Part shown: positions 33,022 to 42,653 of the stretch, piece by piece
How the letters are laid out: every line of letters begins with the position of its first letter
How positions within the stretch are numbered: position 1 is the first letter of the stretch
Origin: Scolanthus callimorphus
Taxonomy: Eukaryota; Cnidaria; Anthozoa; Actiniaria; Edwardsiidae
NCBI GenBank assembly: GCA_033964015.1
Contig: CM066920.1
Location: 12,615,912-12,679,911 of the forward strand
Length of the DNA stretch: 64,000 nt
Direction of reading: 5' to 3'
Notes under the pieces: generated by a model
Seen by the model: the letters and a program-made list of their open reading frames with translations, nothing else
Databases searched by the model: none
What the model was told of the DNA's origin: nothing
Program-made: the position numbers and the translations under genes

Positions 33022-33540
33022 GTAGTAGTCCGTCGAAACGACGAAGACCATCTATTCATCCTAGGGGCTCATCCTAAGGGCTGGGGGAGCCTGTTCCCGT
33101 AGGTGCCGAGATGACTGGTCAGGCCAATCCGCGCTCTTAAGGTTCTGCTGCTGGTATGGACAGGGAATGGTGGCTGCTGTTGGAGGCTTTGCGGCGCTGT
33201 TTTTCCTTTCTTGCTCTGCTGCAGCATCAATAACTCCTGTTGGCTTCATGGGACGTCGCACCATTGTGAACAGTCGCCCGCCACTTTGGTCTTTCCATAG
33301 CTGCTTGCTCCCACGTGTTGTGGTTGATAAGGCCTAGTACATACGCCGCTCTTATCATGAGCTGTACCAAACTGTTACCATGAAATACTCGAAACTCGCG
33401 GCGCTAAAATCGATTCTACATCCCCGGTTTGATTTAGAATAGTTTAGGCTACAAGCAGACGAGAGATCGAGAAAAAATATCGTTCTATTGAGATTTTGCA
33501 TTAGGATCGGCTCATGATAAGAGCGGCGTATGTACTAGGG
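33022..33540. mobile_element. 519-bp insertion flanked by an 8-bp direct repeat, copy 1
   Basis: CTAACTTA at 33,014-33,021 and 33,541-33,548 flanks the block; the homologous spacer at 29.43 kb has it once. The block has two parts. The first is a GC-richer part (33,022-33,330) with a 67-codon minus-strand frame of unknown kind (MVRRPMKPTG...). The second is a foldback at 33,331-33,540 whose ends are CCTAGTACATACGCCGCTC and its mirror. An 8-bp duplication would fit a hAT-type element, but terminal inverted repeats of the whole block are not evident. The partner copy is about 39,862-40,377. Confidence 0.75.
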
Positions 33541-33834
33541 CTAACTTACATAAATGAACCGCCACCTTACAAAAGGCCCTGGAGTCGAGGTCACACGTGA
33601 ATGGTGCGGGAAAAGGATTACTTCAATTCCATCGTCATGCCATATTCACTCTTTATTCCTTGAATCCGGATTGAAGGACCACATAGATCACACGATCAAA
33701 AATTGCTGAAACTTGCTTCAGTGCTTTCCCAATTTTTTTTGATGCATCACTCATTAGCATTAAAGTTGTCTTGGTTGGCGTCTATAAATAAAACTTACTT
33801 ACTTACTCCGTTAAAATATATCAAAAAGAATTCG

Positions 33835-33920
33835 TCCTTCGAGCCGGATTCGAACCAGCGACCTAGGGATTACAGTATTCACTCTACAGTCCCCCGCTCT
33901 ACCAACTGAGCTATCGAAGG
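33835..33920 (-). tRNA. tRNA-Tyr(GTA), copy 7
   Basis: Identical to copy 1. First of a local run of five tRNA-Tyr (copies 7-11) spaced at about 180-190 bp. Confidence 0.97.
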
Positions 33921-34023
33921 ATTTCCTTGTTGGTTGAAGTCCAGATAATGGAATAAATCCTAAACTTCTAACTGGAAATAAAAAAAAATAATTAAAAATT
34001 AACTGGAAATCAAAAAGAATTCG

Positions 34024-34109
34024 TCCTTCGAGCCGGATTCGAACCAGCGACCTAGGGATTACAGTATTCACTCTACAGTCCCCCGCTCTACCAACTGAGC
34101 TATCGAAAA
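34024..34109 (-). pseudogene. tRNA-Tyr(GTA), copy 8, altered acceptor 5' end
   Basis: Identical to its neighbours except at the 5' end of the tRNA, where the plus strand reads ATCGAAAATTT instead of ATCGAAGGATTT. The first two acceptor bases become T, changing two C:G pairs to U:G wobble pairs, and the leader is one base shorter. Internal promoter and intron are intact, so it may still be transcribed, but processing and charging are doubtful. Confidence 0.75.
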
Positions 34110-34215
34110 TTTCCTTGTTGGTTGAAGTCCAGATAATGGAATAAATCCTAAACTTCTAACTGGAAATTAAAAAAAAAAATAATTAAAAAATTAACTGGAA
34201 ATCAAAAAGAATTCG

Positions 34216-34301
34216 TCCTTCGAGCCGGATTCGAACCAGCGACCTAGGGATTACAGTATTCACTCTACAGTCCCCCGCTCTACCAACTGAGCTATCGAAG
34301 G
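34216..34301 (-). tRNA. tRNA-Tyr(GTA), copy 9
   Basis: Identical to copy 1, third unit of the local run. The intron is the common form. Confidence 0.97.
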
Positions 34302-34405
34302 ATTTCCTTGTTGGTTGAAGTCCAGATAATGGAATAAATCCTAAACTTCTAACTGGAAATTAAAAAAAATAATTAAAAAATTAACTGGAAATCAAAAAGA
34401 ATTCG

Positions 34406-34491
34406 TCCTTCGAGCCGGATTCGAACCAGCGACCTAGGGATTACAGTATTCACTCTACAGTCCCCCGCTCTACCAACTGAGCTATCGAAGG
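34406..34491 (-). tRNA. tRNA-Tyr(GTA), copy 10
   Basis: Identical to copy 1. The leader has one change (TTTACTTG instead of TTTCCTTG on the plus strand). Confidence 0.97.
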
Positions 34492-34595
34492 ATTTACTTG
34501 TTGGTTGAAGTCCAGATAATGGAATAAATCCTAAACTTCTAACTGGAAATTAAAAAAAATAATTAAAAAATTAACTGGAAATCAAAAAGAATTCG

Positions 34596-34681
34596 TCCTT
34601 CGAGCCGGATTCGAACCAGCGACCTAGGGATTACAGTATTCACTCTACAGTCCCCCGCTCTACCAACTGAGCTATCGAAGG
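34596..34681 (-). tRNA. tRNA-Tyr(GTA), copy 11
   Basis: Identical to copy 1. Last of the run of five. The sequence after it switches to the segment that follows copy 3, which marks a duplication junction at the tRNA. Confidence 0.97.
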
Positions 34682-36223
34682 ATTTCCTTGCTTAGATTGT
34701 CAGAGTGCAGGCGTCATGTCGATCCCCGCCACCATTTCCTTCTAACATAAATGCGCATACAACGCTTACTTTGGTTACCCGTCTTTATTACAAATATTTG
34801 GCGGATGGCGGCTAGCGGATAAAAGGAATCGTGCACCATCACTGAGCACAGGGGTGGTCCTAGAGCACCCTGGAATGCCAGGGTGGTTACCCTTAAACCA
34901 ACGGGAGCGAAATTCCATGGTCCATATTCCCAGAATATGGAATCCCAGAGTGAGTTAGCATAATTTTCAGAGTGGTCATGAAAGCATTCACTGGATTTCC
35001 AGGAAGGATAGCTGCAACTTGAGTACTCGACAGAGGGTGACAATAGTTCCGCAACTGTCCAATATCGATCATTTTATTTCGTGCAAACACTTCACGCAAA
35101 AAACAACGCGTCCCTCTCTGGAAAAATCTTGCTTCACATTCTCGTATCCAGGGCCTCCTCTGACCCCGCGGGAGAGATGACGCTACTGGTGACGCTACTG
35201 GCGCACGTGGGTCAGGAAATGACTCTTTTCGTGCCTTAAAGTTAGTTGTAGAGCGTGGGGGTCAAAGGCGTAGGGTGAAAAGCTAGCAAACGAATGGTGG
35301 TGTTTAGATGCGTGGCCAGATGCGTGATCAAGCTGGTTTTGTACGCATGCGCGCCGGCAGCGAAGGTCCTCAAATGGCTCCGGGCAGCTCTGGGTACGAG
35401 ATTGGTTTCACCACGCATCACGCTGATGGTCAGATGGGACCAGTGGTGACCGCTTGACGACTGAGGCGCCAGTGGGTCTGATGGAACAGTAGGGGCAGAG
35501 GGTCCGTTTGCCAGATAACGGGTAGGTTTATTTTAGCGAAAAAAAAAAACTGGAAAATCCACCAAAACTTGCAGATACTCGAGAAACATCGTGCTCATGG
35601 TCGCCATGTTGTTTTTGACTCGGACAAAGGGCCTGGGACAAACCACAGGTTTGTCCCAGGCAATGCTATCTCGATATGCCATTTCCATCGGCTGATTTAG
35701 AGGATGTAGTGCAATATTTTCGATTGAATTCGATAAATGAATGATAAAACTTTGTTTATAGAAGACTATTTCAAGATTTCTACACGTAATTCGTTGTCTG
35801 ATATCGACTGAAAACAATAACAAAGGAGTGGCTGACAAGGGCCTTGAGTCAGTCTGCCTGCCCTCGATGCTATGATGCCAGGTACAGCAATTGTACTGTA
35901 CAAAGTAGTGTAAGCAGGGGCTCATAAATAGGGGCATTCCTCTGATATATATGCTTGATAAGGCGTTTTGACAGACCTAGTTATTTTTAGACTGGTGTAA
36001 GAATATACTGAATGAAAATTGAAATCAATTGCCCTTTATCACACTTACGTTTTTTGTTTCAAGTGTCAAGGCATGTCATGTTTTAAAATGAATAAATAAT
36101 TCAAAATAACATAAATCATTAAAAGCAACATAAAATTAATGTAGAAGACATCTAATATATCTTTAAAATTATGTAAAATTAGTTGAATGATAGCGCAGTT
36201 AGGCAGAACTAAAACAAAGCTCT
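34682..36223. repeat. Segmental duplication, distal copy (partner 17,266-18,935 plus 26,987-27,082)
   Basis: Near-identical to the proximal copy except for a non-homologous block at about 35,528-35,847. That block contains a perfect 14-bp hairpin (35,631-35,661, GCCTGGGACAAACC stem) and resembles part of 44,165-44,320. At 36,119-36,122 it has an intact single TTAA, where the proximal copy carries the 8-kb foldback. Confidence 0.9.
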
Positions 36224-36296
36224 GGGCTCAGACGGGAATCGAAACCCGTGACCTCTCGCACCCGAAGCGAGAATCATACCACTAGACCACTGAGCC
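36224..36296 (-). pseudogene. tRNA-Pro(CGG), copy 4, one extra base in the T arm
   Basis: The plus strand reads AATCGAAACCCGTG where the other copies read AATCGAACCCGTG. The inserted base enlarges the T loop or shifts its stem and disrupts box B (GGTTTCGATTCC). The rest, including the CGG anticodon, matches copy 1. It is probably a pseudogene unless the insertion is a sequencing error. Confidence 0.75.
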
Positions 36297-36610
36297 TTCG
36301 CGATAAATGGTTAAAAAGCAACACAAAATGAATCTAGAAGACATCTAATAAATTATGCAAAATAAGCGACCGGACCACATCACGGTGCTACATTCGACAT
36401 TATAATATAATTATTGGTTATATTATTTTAGTTTTAATTATGTACAAGGCCAAAAAACGGAAAATATTTAATACCGGCGTGCGACCGGTAATAAGAAAAA
36501 TCATTTTCATTATTGTTGCCATTATGGTTTACCCATGGATAGTTTTTGTTTTTATATTTTGTGAAAAATATCCCTCACATTGCTTATGTAACCTCACAAC
36601 CACTAATTAC

Positions 36611-36658
36611 GGTTTAAGGCAATGCCTGTAATTACGGTGACAGGCATTGCCTTAAACC
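36611..36658. repeat. Perfect 19-bp-stem hairpin in type 1 spacer
   Basis: GGTTTAAGGCAATGCCTGT and its exact complement are separated by AATTACGGTG. An identical hairpin is at 38,233-38,280. The related spacer at about 27,497-27,530 has only the AATTACGGTaACAGGCATTGCC half. Confidence 0.92.
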
Positions 36659-36850
36659 TTAAGAGCTTATCGAGAAGGCTTTCCTCCATACCGAGGTCCC
36701 CATGTTTCCTTGTATCTTTTCATATGCCGGTTTTCCTCTAGTATCGTTTGTGATTCTTCATTCTTGTTGGTCTAGATCCATTTATAGCCAAGCGTCTAAA
36801 AATAAAGCTTTCTTACTTACTTATGTTGAAATGGATCAAAAGTATAATCG

Positions 36851-36936
36851 TCCTTCGAGCCGGATTCGAACCAGCGACCTAGGGATTACAGTACTCACTC
36901 TACAGTCCCCCGCTCTACCAACTGAGCTATCGAAGG
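36851..36936 (-). tRNA. tRNA-Tyr(GTA), copy 12
   Basis: Exons identical to copy 1; the intron is AGTGAGTACTGTA, as in copies 5 and 13. Paired with tRNA-Pro copy 4 by a type 1 spacer. Confidence 0.97.
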
Positions 36937-37839
36937 ATTTCATTTGTTGATTGAAGCTCATCACTTTGGTTACCCTTTTTTATTAGAAATATTTGGCTGT
37001 TTCTCTTCGCTAGCGGGTAGGAAACCGTGCTGCATGACTGAACCCAGGCGTGGTCCTAGACACAGGAATTTCTGCAGAAAGCCATCCATGGGAAAAGCTG
37101 AATTTTGCATGGTAGAAGAATGGGAAGTGTTCGGATTTCCCACTGGATTTCCGGATTTCTGCAGAAATTCCCTGTGAGAGCAGCCTGGAATTCCGCATGC
37201 ATGGTTACCCCAAATCTTAGCAAATTCCAAGGGTATTATTCGAAAAGGAAATTCCAGGTTGTTGGGTATGGACAACCAGAAATGTTCAGGTAGGGTAGCT
37301 GAAACTTGGGTCCTCAACAGTAGGGGTGATGATTTTGTTTTTTAAACTGTTCATTATCAATCATTTTAGTTCGTGCACACACTTCACGCAGAAAACGCCT
37401 CTCTTTCTCTGGAAAACTGCTTCTCTACAGATCATCTTATGGCTGGATGGAACAGTGGTCACCGCTTGAAGACCGAGGGGCCAGTGGGTCAGATGTAACA
37501 GATGGAAGGTGGCCAGATTGGAGGTGGGTGATCTGGAACTGTGTTGCCGCCTGGCATCAGGATTCCTTACGATTATTCTTCATTCAGGTCTCTTTTTGAG
37601 TCAGTCTGTCTACCACCATTCATGTCCTTGTCCCATAACTGTACTAGTCTCATTAGAATACATTGAATTCAAATTGTCGAGTTCAATTGCATTTCCTTTA
37701 TCACACTTACATTTTTTTGTGAAAGCATGTTTGTTTAAAAAAGCGAGTAAAATGAATGTAAAAGAGGTCAATTAAATCTTTGTAAAATTCATATCCAACA
37801 TGTCACAGTAGTTTAGAAGCAGAACTAAAAGGAAGCTTT
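36937..37839. repeat. Tyr-Pro spacer
   Basis: Homologous to 30,440-31,220 and 38,560-39,489. It contains the inverted CAGGAATTTCTGCAGAAA / TTTCTGCAGAAATTCCCTG pair (about 37,063 and 37,155) that forms a roughly 110-bp foldback within each spacer. Antisense ORFs across it are spacer artefacts. Confidence 0.85.
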
Positions 37840-37911
37840 GGGCTCAGACGGGAATCGAACCCGTGACCTCTCGCACCCGAAGCGAGAATCATACCACTAG
37901 ACCACTGAGCC
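37840..37911 (-). tRNA. tRNA-Pro(CGG), copy 5
   Basis: Identical to copy 1. The terminator-side flank reads AAAGCTTCCTTTTAG in its own sense. Confidence 0.97.
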
Positions 37912-38232
37912 TTCGCGATAAATGATTGAAAAGCAACATAAAATGAATCTAGAAGACATCTAATAAATCTTTAAAATTATGTAAAATAAGCGATCGGACC
38001 ACATCACGGTGCTACATTCGACATTATAATATAACTATTGGTTATATTATTTTAGTTTTACTTATGTACAAGGCCAAAAAACGGAAAATATTTAATACTG
38101 CGTGCGACCGGTAATAAGAAAAATCATTTTCATTATGGTTACCATTATGGTTTACCCATGGATAGTTTTTGTTTTTATATTTTGTGAAAAATATCCCTCA
38201 CATTGCTTATGTAACCTCACAACCACTAATTA

Positions 38233-38280
38233 CGGTTTAAGGCAATGCCTGTAATTACGGTGACAGGCATTGCCTTAAAC
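38233..38280. repeat. Second copy of the 19-bp-stem hairpin
   Basis: Same sequence and position in the type 1 spacer as 36,611-36,658. Confidence 0.92.
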
Positions 38281-38473
38281 CTTAAGAGCTTATCGAGAAG
38301 GCTTTCCTCCATACCGAGGTCCCCTTGTTTCCTTGTATCTTTTCATATGCCGGTTTTCCTCTAGTATCGTTTGTGATTCTTCATTCTTGTTGGTCTAGAT
38401 CCATTTATAGCCAAGCGTCTAAAAATAAAGCTTTCTTACTTACTTACGTTGAAATGGATCAAAAGTATAATCG

Positions 38474-38559
38474 TCCTTCGAGCCGGATTCGAACCAGCGA
38501 CCTAGGGATTACAGTACTCACTCTACAGTCCCCCGCTCTACCAACTGAGCTATCGAAGG
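38474..38559 (-). tRNA. tRNA-Tyr(GTA), copy 13
   Basis: Exons identical to copy 1; intron AGTGAGTACTGTA. The whole 37,840-38,559 Pro-Tyr unit is a close duplicate of 36,224-36,936. Confidence 0.97.
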
Positions 38560-39489
38560 ATTTCATTTGTTGATTAAAGCTCACTTTGGTTACCCTTTTT
38601 TATTAGAAATATTTGGCTGTTGCTCTTCGCTAGCGGGTAGGGAACCGTGCTGCATGACTGAGCCCAGGCGTGGTCCTAGACACAGGGAATTTCTGCAGAA
38701 ACCATCCATTGGAAAAGCTGAATTTTGCATGGTAGAATAATGGAAAGTGTTCGGATTTCCCACTGGGCTTCCGGATTTCTGCAGAAATTCCCTGTGAGAG
38801 CAGCCTGGTATTCCGGCATGCATGGTTACCCTACCCTGCGAGCAGTGATGTATGGTTACCCTAAATCTTAGCAAAATTCAAAGAGAAATATTTCATATCC
38901 GAAAAGGAAATTCCATGGTGTGTTGGACAGCCAGAACGTTTCAGGTTGGGTAGCTGAAACTTGGGTCCTAAACAGTGGGGTGATGATTTTGCTTTTTAAA
39001 CTGTTCATTATCAATCATTTTAGTTTGTGCACACACTTCATGCAGAAAACCTCTCTTTTTCTCTGGAAAACTGCTTCATAACAGATCATCATAGCTGGAT
39101 GGGACAGTGGTCAACGGTTCAAGACCGAGAGGCCAGTGGGTCAGATGTAACAGATGGAAAGTTGGCCAGATTGGAGGTGGGTGATCTGGAACTGTATAGT
39201 TGCCGCCTGGCATCGGGATTCCTTACGATTATTGTTCATTCAGGTCTGTCAGTCAGTCTGTCTACCACCATTCATGTCCTTATCCCATAACCGTACTAGT
39301 CTCATTAGAGTAGAATTGATAGAATTAAATTGTCGAGTTCAATTGCCCTTTATCACGCTTACGTTTTTTTGTGAAGGCATGTTGTTTAAGAAGCGAGTAA
39401 AATGAATGTAAAAGACGTCAATTAAATCTTTGTAAAATTCATATCTAACATGTCACAGTAGTTTAGAAGCAGAACTAAAGAGAAGCTTT

Positions 39490-39561
39490 GGGCTCAGGCG
39501 GGAATCGAACCCGTGACCTCTCGCACCCGAAGCGAGAATCATACCACTAGACCACTGAGCC
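39490..39561 (-). tRNA. tRNA-Pro(CGG), copy 6
   Basis: Carries the same single variant as copy 3. Linked to tRNA-Tyr copy 14 by a type 2 spacer. Confidence 0.96.
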
Positions 39562-39861
39562 TTCGCGTTGATTGGTACTTTAACTTCGGCAACGTACATT
39601 TTGCAACTTGAAACGATTCGCGGCGTCACCCAAAAAGCTCCTAATCTCTTACAAAAGGGAAAATCGCTCAAAGATTTTTAAATTAGAGCAAAAGTCCCTG
39701 TTCATGTGGAGTGCAATAAATTTAAGAAGGGTTTAAGTGGTTTATTATGTGGTGAACAAAGAGGCCAAGCATCAGGCAACAATTTACACACATGCTGAAT
39801 TTCCAAAACGCTCTCTAATATATTGATGAGACTCACTCAACGTTGAGGCAACACTAACTTA

Positions 39862-40377
39862 GTAGTAGTCCGTCGAAACGACGAAGACCATCTATTCATC
39901 CTAGGGGCTGGGGGAGCCTGTTCCCGTAGGTGCCGAGATGACTGGTCAGGCCAATCCGCGCTCTTAAGGTTCTGCTGCTGGTATGGACAGGGAATGGTGG
40001 CTGCTGTTGGAGGCTTTGCGGCGCTGTTTTTCCTTTCTTGCTCTGCTGCAGCATCAATAACTCCTGTTGGCTTCATGGGACGTCGCACCATTGTGAACAG
40101 TCGCCCGCCACTTTGGTCTTTCCATAGCTGCTTGCTCCCACGTGTTGTGGTTGATATTGAACGCTAAGGCCTAGTACATACGCCGCTCTTATCATGAGCT
40201 GTACCAAACTGTTACCATGAAATACTCGAAACTCGCGGCGCTAAAATCGATTCTACATTCCCGGTTTGATTTAGAATAGTTTAGGCTACAAGCAGACGAG
40301 AGATCGACAAAAATATCGTTTTATTGAGATTTTGCATTAGGATCGGCCCATGATAAGAGCGGCGTATGTACTAGGCC
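39862..40377. mobile_element. Insertion flanked by an 8-bp direct repeat, copy 2
   Basis: Partner of 33,022-33,540, again between two CTAACTTA words. It lacks a short internal GGGGCTCATCCTA duplication present in copy 1 near 33,063-33,077 and has a TATTGAACGCT insertion near 40,156. Confidence 0.75.
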
Positions 40378-40670
40378 TAACTTACATAAATGAACCGCCA
40401 CCTTACAAAAGGCCCTGGAGTCGAGGTCACACGTGAATGGTGCGGGAAAAGGATTACTTCAATTCCATCGTCATGCCATATTCACTCTTTATTCCTTGAA
40501 TCCGGATTGAAGGACCACATAGATCACACGATCAAAAATTGCTGAAACTTGCTTCAGTGTTTTCCCAATTTTTTTTGATGCATCACTCATTAGCATTAAA
40601 GTTGTCTTGGTTGGCGTCTATAAATAAAACTTACTTACTTACTCCGTTAAAATATATCACAAAGAATTCG

Positions 40671-40756
40671 TCCTTCGAGCCGGATTCGAACCAGCGACCT
40701 AGGGATTACAGTATTCACTCTACAGTCCCCCGCTCTACCAACTGAGCTATCGAAGG
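40671..40756 (-). tRNA. tRNA-Tyr(GTA), copy 14
   Basis: Identical to copy 1. First of the second local run of five tRNA-Tyr. Confidence 0.97.
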
Positions 40757-40862
40757 ATTTCCTTGTTGGTTGAAGTCTAGATAATGGAATAAATCCTAAA
40801 CTTCTAACTGGAAATTAAAAAAATAATAATTAAAAAATTAACTGGAAATCAAAAAGAATTCG

Positions 40863-40948
40863 TCCTTCGAGCCGGATTCGAACCAGCGACCTAGGGATTA
40901 CAGCATTCACTCTACAGTCCCCCGCTCTACCAACTGAGCTATCGAAGG
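40863..40948 (-). tRNA. tRNA-Tyr(GTA), copy 15
   Basis: Exons identical to copy 1. The intron is AGTGAATGCTGTA, a private change that may affect intron pairing with the anticodon loop. Confidence 0.96.
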
Positions 40949-41052
40949 ATTTCCTTGTTGGTTGAAGTCCAGATAATGGAATAAATCCTAAACTTCTAAC
41001 TGGAAATTAAAATAAAAAATAAAAAAATTAACTGGAAATCAAAAAGAATTCG

Positions 41053-41138
41053 TCCTTCGAGCCGGATTCGAACCAGCGACCTAGGGATTACAGTATTCAC
41101 TCTACAGTCCCCCGCTCTACCAACTGAGCTATCGAAGG
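41053..41138 (-). tRNA. tRNA-Tyr(GTA), copy 16
   Basis: Identical to copy 1. The unit spacing is 190 bp. Confidence 0.97.
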
Positions 41139-41242
41139 ATTTCCTTGTTGGTTGAAGTCCAGATAATGAAATAAATCCTAAACTTCTAATTGGAAATTAA
41201 AATAAAAAATAAAAAAATTAACTGGAAATCGAAAAGAATTCG

Positions 41243-41328
41243 TCCTTCGAGCCGGATTCGAACCAGCGACCTAGGGATTACAGTATTCACTCTACAGTCC
41301 CCCGCTCTACCAACTGAGCTATCGAAGG
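41243..41328 (-). tRNA. tRNA-Tyr(GTA), copy 17
   Basis: Identical to copy 1. The flank has a CGAAAAGAATTCG variant of the common CAAAAAGAATTCG. Confidence 0.97.
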
Positions 41329-41431
41329 ATTTCCTTGTCGGTTGAAGTCCAGATAATGGAATAAATCCTAAACTTCTAACTGGAAATTAAAAAAATAATA
41401 ATAAAGTTAACTGGAAATCAAAAAGAATTCG

Positions 41432-41517
41432 TCCTTCGAGCCGGATTCGAACCAGCGACCTAGGGATTACAGTATTCACTCTACAGTCCCCCGCTCTACC
41501 AACTGAGCTATCGAAGG
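41432..41517 (-). tRNA. tRNA-Tyr(GTA), copy 18
   Basis: Identical to copy 1. It is the highest-coordinate tRNA of the cluster, hence the upstream-most in transcription sense. Its leader side continues into a spacer with the 299-bp MITE empty site at about 41,623. Confidence 0.97.
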
Positions 41518-41974
41518 ATTTCCTTGTTGGTTGAAGTCCAGATAATGGAATAAATCCTAAACTTCTAACTGGAAATTACAACAAAAACTACTTGACGTTT
41601 CGGAAGACATCCTTCATCTTGTTTAGTGTGTCATGGTGCAGGGGTCATGTCAATCCCCGCTGTCATTTCACTCTATCATAGATGCGCTCACTTTGGTTAC
41701 CATTTCTTATTACAAATATTTGGCTGTAGCTCTTCGCTAGGGTGGGAAATCGTGCAGCATCCTTGAGCCCAGGCATGGCCCTAGATGAATCTAGGGAATT
41801 TCTGCAGAAGCCCATCCATGGGAAAAGATGAATTTCCCTTGGTAGAAGAATGGATGTCCATGTGAATTCCGAACATTTCCCATGATGGGTTTCTGCAGAA
41901 ATTTCCTGTTTAGAGCAGGCTGGAATTCTGGGATGGTTACCCTAATTCTGGAGCAAAATTCCAAGGGAATTCCA

Positions 41975-42012
<38 letters not shown>
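41975..42012. repeat. Uninterrupted run of 38 G
   Basis: The homopolymer replaces the GGTTGGGTAGCTG-like sequence found at this point in related spacers. Its true length is uncertain in any assembly, and it could mark a collapsed or mis-joined point. Confidence 0.95.
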
Positions 42013-42013
<1 letters not shown>

Positions 42014-42415
42014 GAAACTTGGGTCCTCAACAGTGGGGGTGATGATTTTTTTTAAACTGTCCGTTATCGATCATTTTATTCATGCACACACTTCATGCAG
42101 GAAAAACTCTCCTCTCTAGAAAACAGCTTCTCTACAGATCATCTTTATGGCTGGATGGGACAGTGGTCAGCGCTTGAATACCGAGGGCCAGTGGGTCAGA
42201 TGGAACAGATGGAAGGTGGCCAGATTGGAGGTGGGTGATTGATGTTGTATATACTTCAACAAAAACTAATTTATATTTTATCGATATCACTCTAAAGTCA
42301 CTCTAGAATATGACAAATGCCGTATTCTCTACAATCGAGTAGAGTTTCATGAGATTTGGTTAAGTTCTGAAGGAACGTTGGCATCTAGAATATTAAAGCT
42401 ATTGATTTTAGTTAA
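42013..42415. other. End of the tRNA-unit homology, then unique sequence
   Basis: Homology to the spacers (GATCATCTTTATGGCTGGATGG, GGCCAGATTGGAGGTGGGTG) stops at about 42,240. From there to the CpG-rich stretch near 42,470 nothing was recognised. Confidence 0.6.
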
Positions 42416-42560
42416 TGAGGAAAATTTCAACTGTTTTTAGAACCCAGAAAGGGAACGGGAACTCGAAAAGGGCTCCCGCGAGCTTCCGTGCGGCGCACCG
42501 CGCGCGCGCCACACGATATCTTCTGACGGGAAGCCTGTGGTATCAGTTTCAAAAGACAAA

Positions 42561-42653
42561 ATGGCGGCTTACATGTGCAGTTTTACCTCGCGACTGGATT
42601 CAAGGAAATCGTCTATTCTCAGCTCAAAAGCAGCTATTCTGGCGCCAAGAAAG
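42561..42653 (+). CDS. Candidate first coding exon, protein unidentified
   Basis: ATG in a good context (GACAAAATGGCGG) opens a 31-codon frame beginning MAAYMCSFTSRL and ending APRK at AAG|GTAAAC, a good donor in phase 0. A CpG-rich stretch with GCGCGCGCGCC lies 40-100 bp upstream, as at many promoters. The N-terminus is rich in Ser, Arg and Lys with a single acidic residue (Asp), compatible with a mitochondrial presequence (inference). A longer overlapping frame (42,415-42,657) is less likely. The next exon could be 57,042-57,115, across an intron filled with transposons. No homologue was recognised. Confidence 0.4.

Larger units (their letters stand above)
30439..33920. repeat. Segmental duplication, copy 1 (partner 38,560-40,756)
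   Basis: From the copy 6 leader through tRNA-Pro copy 3 to tRNA-Tyr copy 7 this matches 38,560-40,756 almost base for base. The main difference is an extra block at about 31,221-32,508 here. The duplication explains why ORFs such as the minus-strand frame beginning MVRRPMKPTG occur twice. Confidence 0.93.
33921..34595. repeat. Short tandem tRNA-Tyr unit spacers, cluster 1
   Basis: Each unit is a tRNA-Tyr plus about 104 bp: TTTCCTTGTTGGTTGAAGTC, CAGATAATGGAATAAATCC, CTAACTGGAAAT and an A-rich stretch that differs in length, ending TCAAAAAGAATTCG. On the minus strand the A-rich end gives the terminator of each gene, and the next leader follows. Confidence 0.95.
38560..40756. repeat. Segmental duplication, copy 2 (partner 30,439-33,920)
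   Basis: Lacks the 31.2-32.5 kb insertion but retains the block with an 8-bp direct repeat (about 39,862-40,377). So that block predates the duplication, while the 31.2-kb insertion probably postdates it (or was lost here). Confidence 0.93.

Noticed and set aside
17359..35099. Repeated ORFs MSPSVEYSSCSY... and MREVFARNKMI...
   Set aside because: They occur in a segmental duplication of tRNA spacer, and no domain or splice structure supports them.
35533..35937. 134-codon minus-strand ORF
   Set aside because: It covers a dispersed repeat and a hairpin, is not conserved in the duplicate at 18.1-18.7 kb, and its sequence has no recognisable domain.
13179..40745. Many ORFs ending in ...LRAGFEPAT or containing EPDSNQRPRDYS
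   Set aside because: These are translations of tRNA-Tyr genes and their flanks. The peptide repeats because the tRNA repeats.
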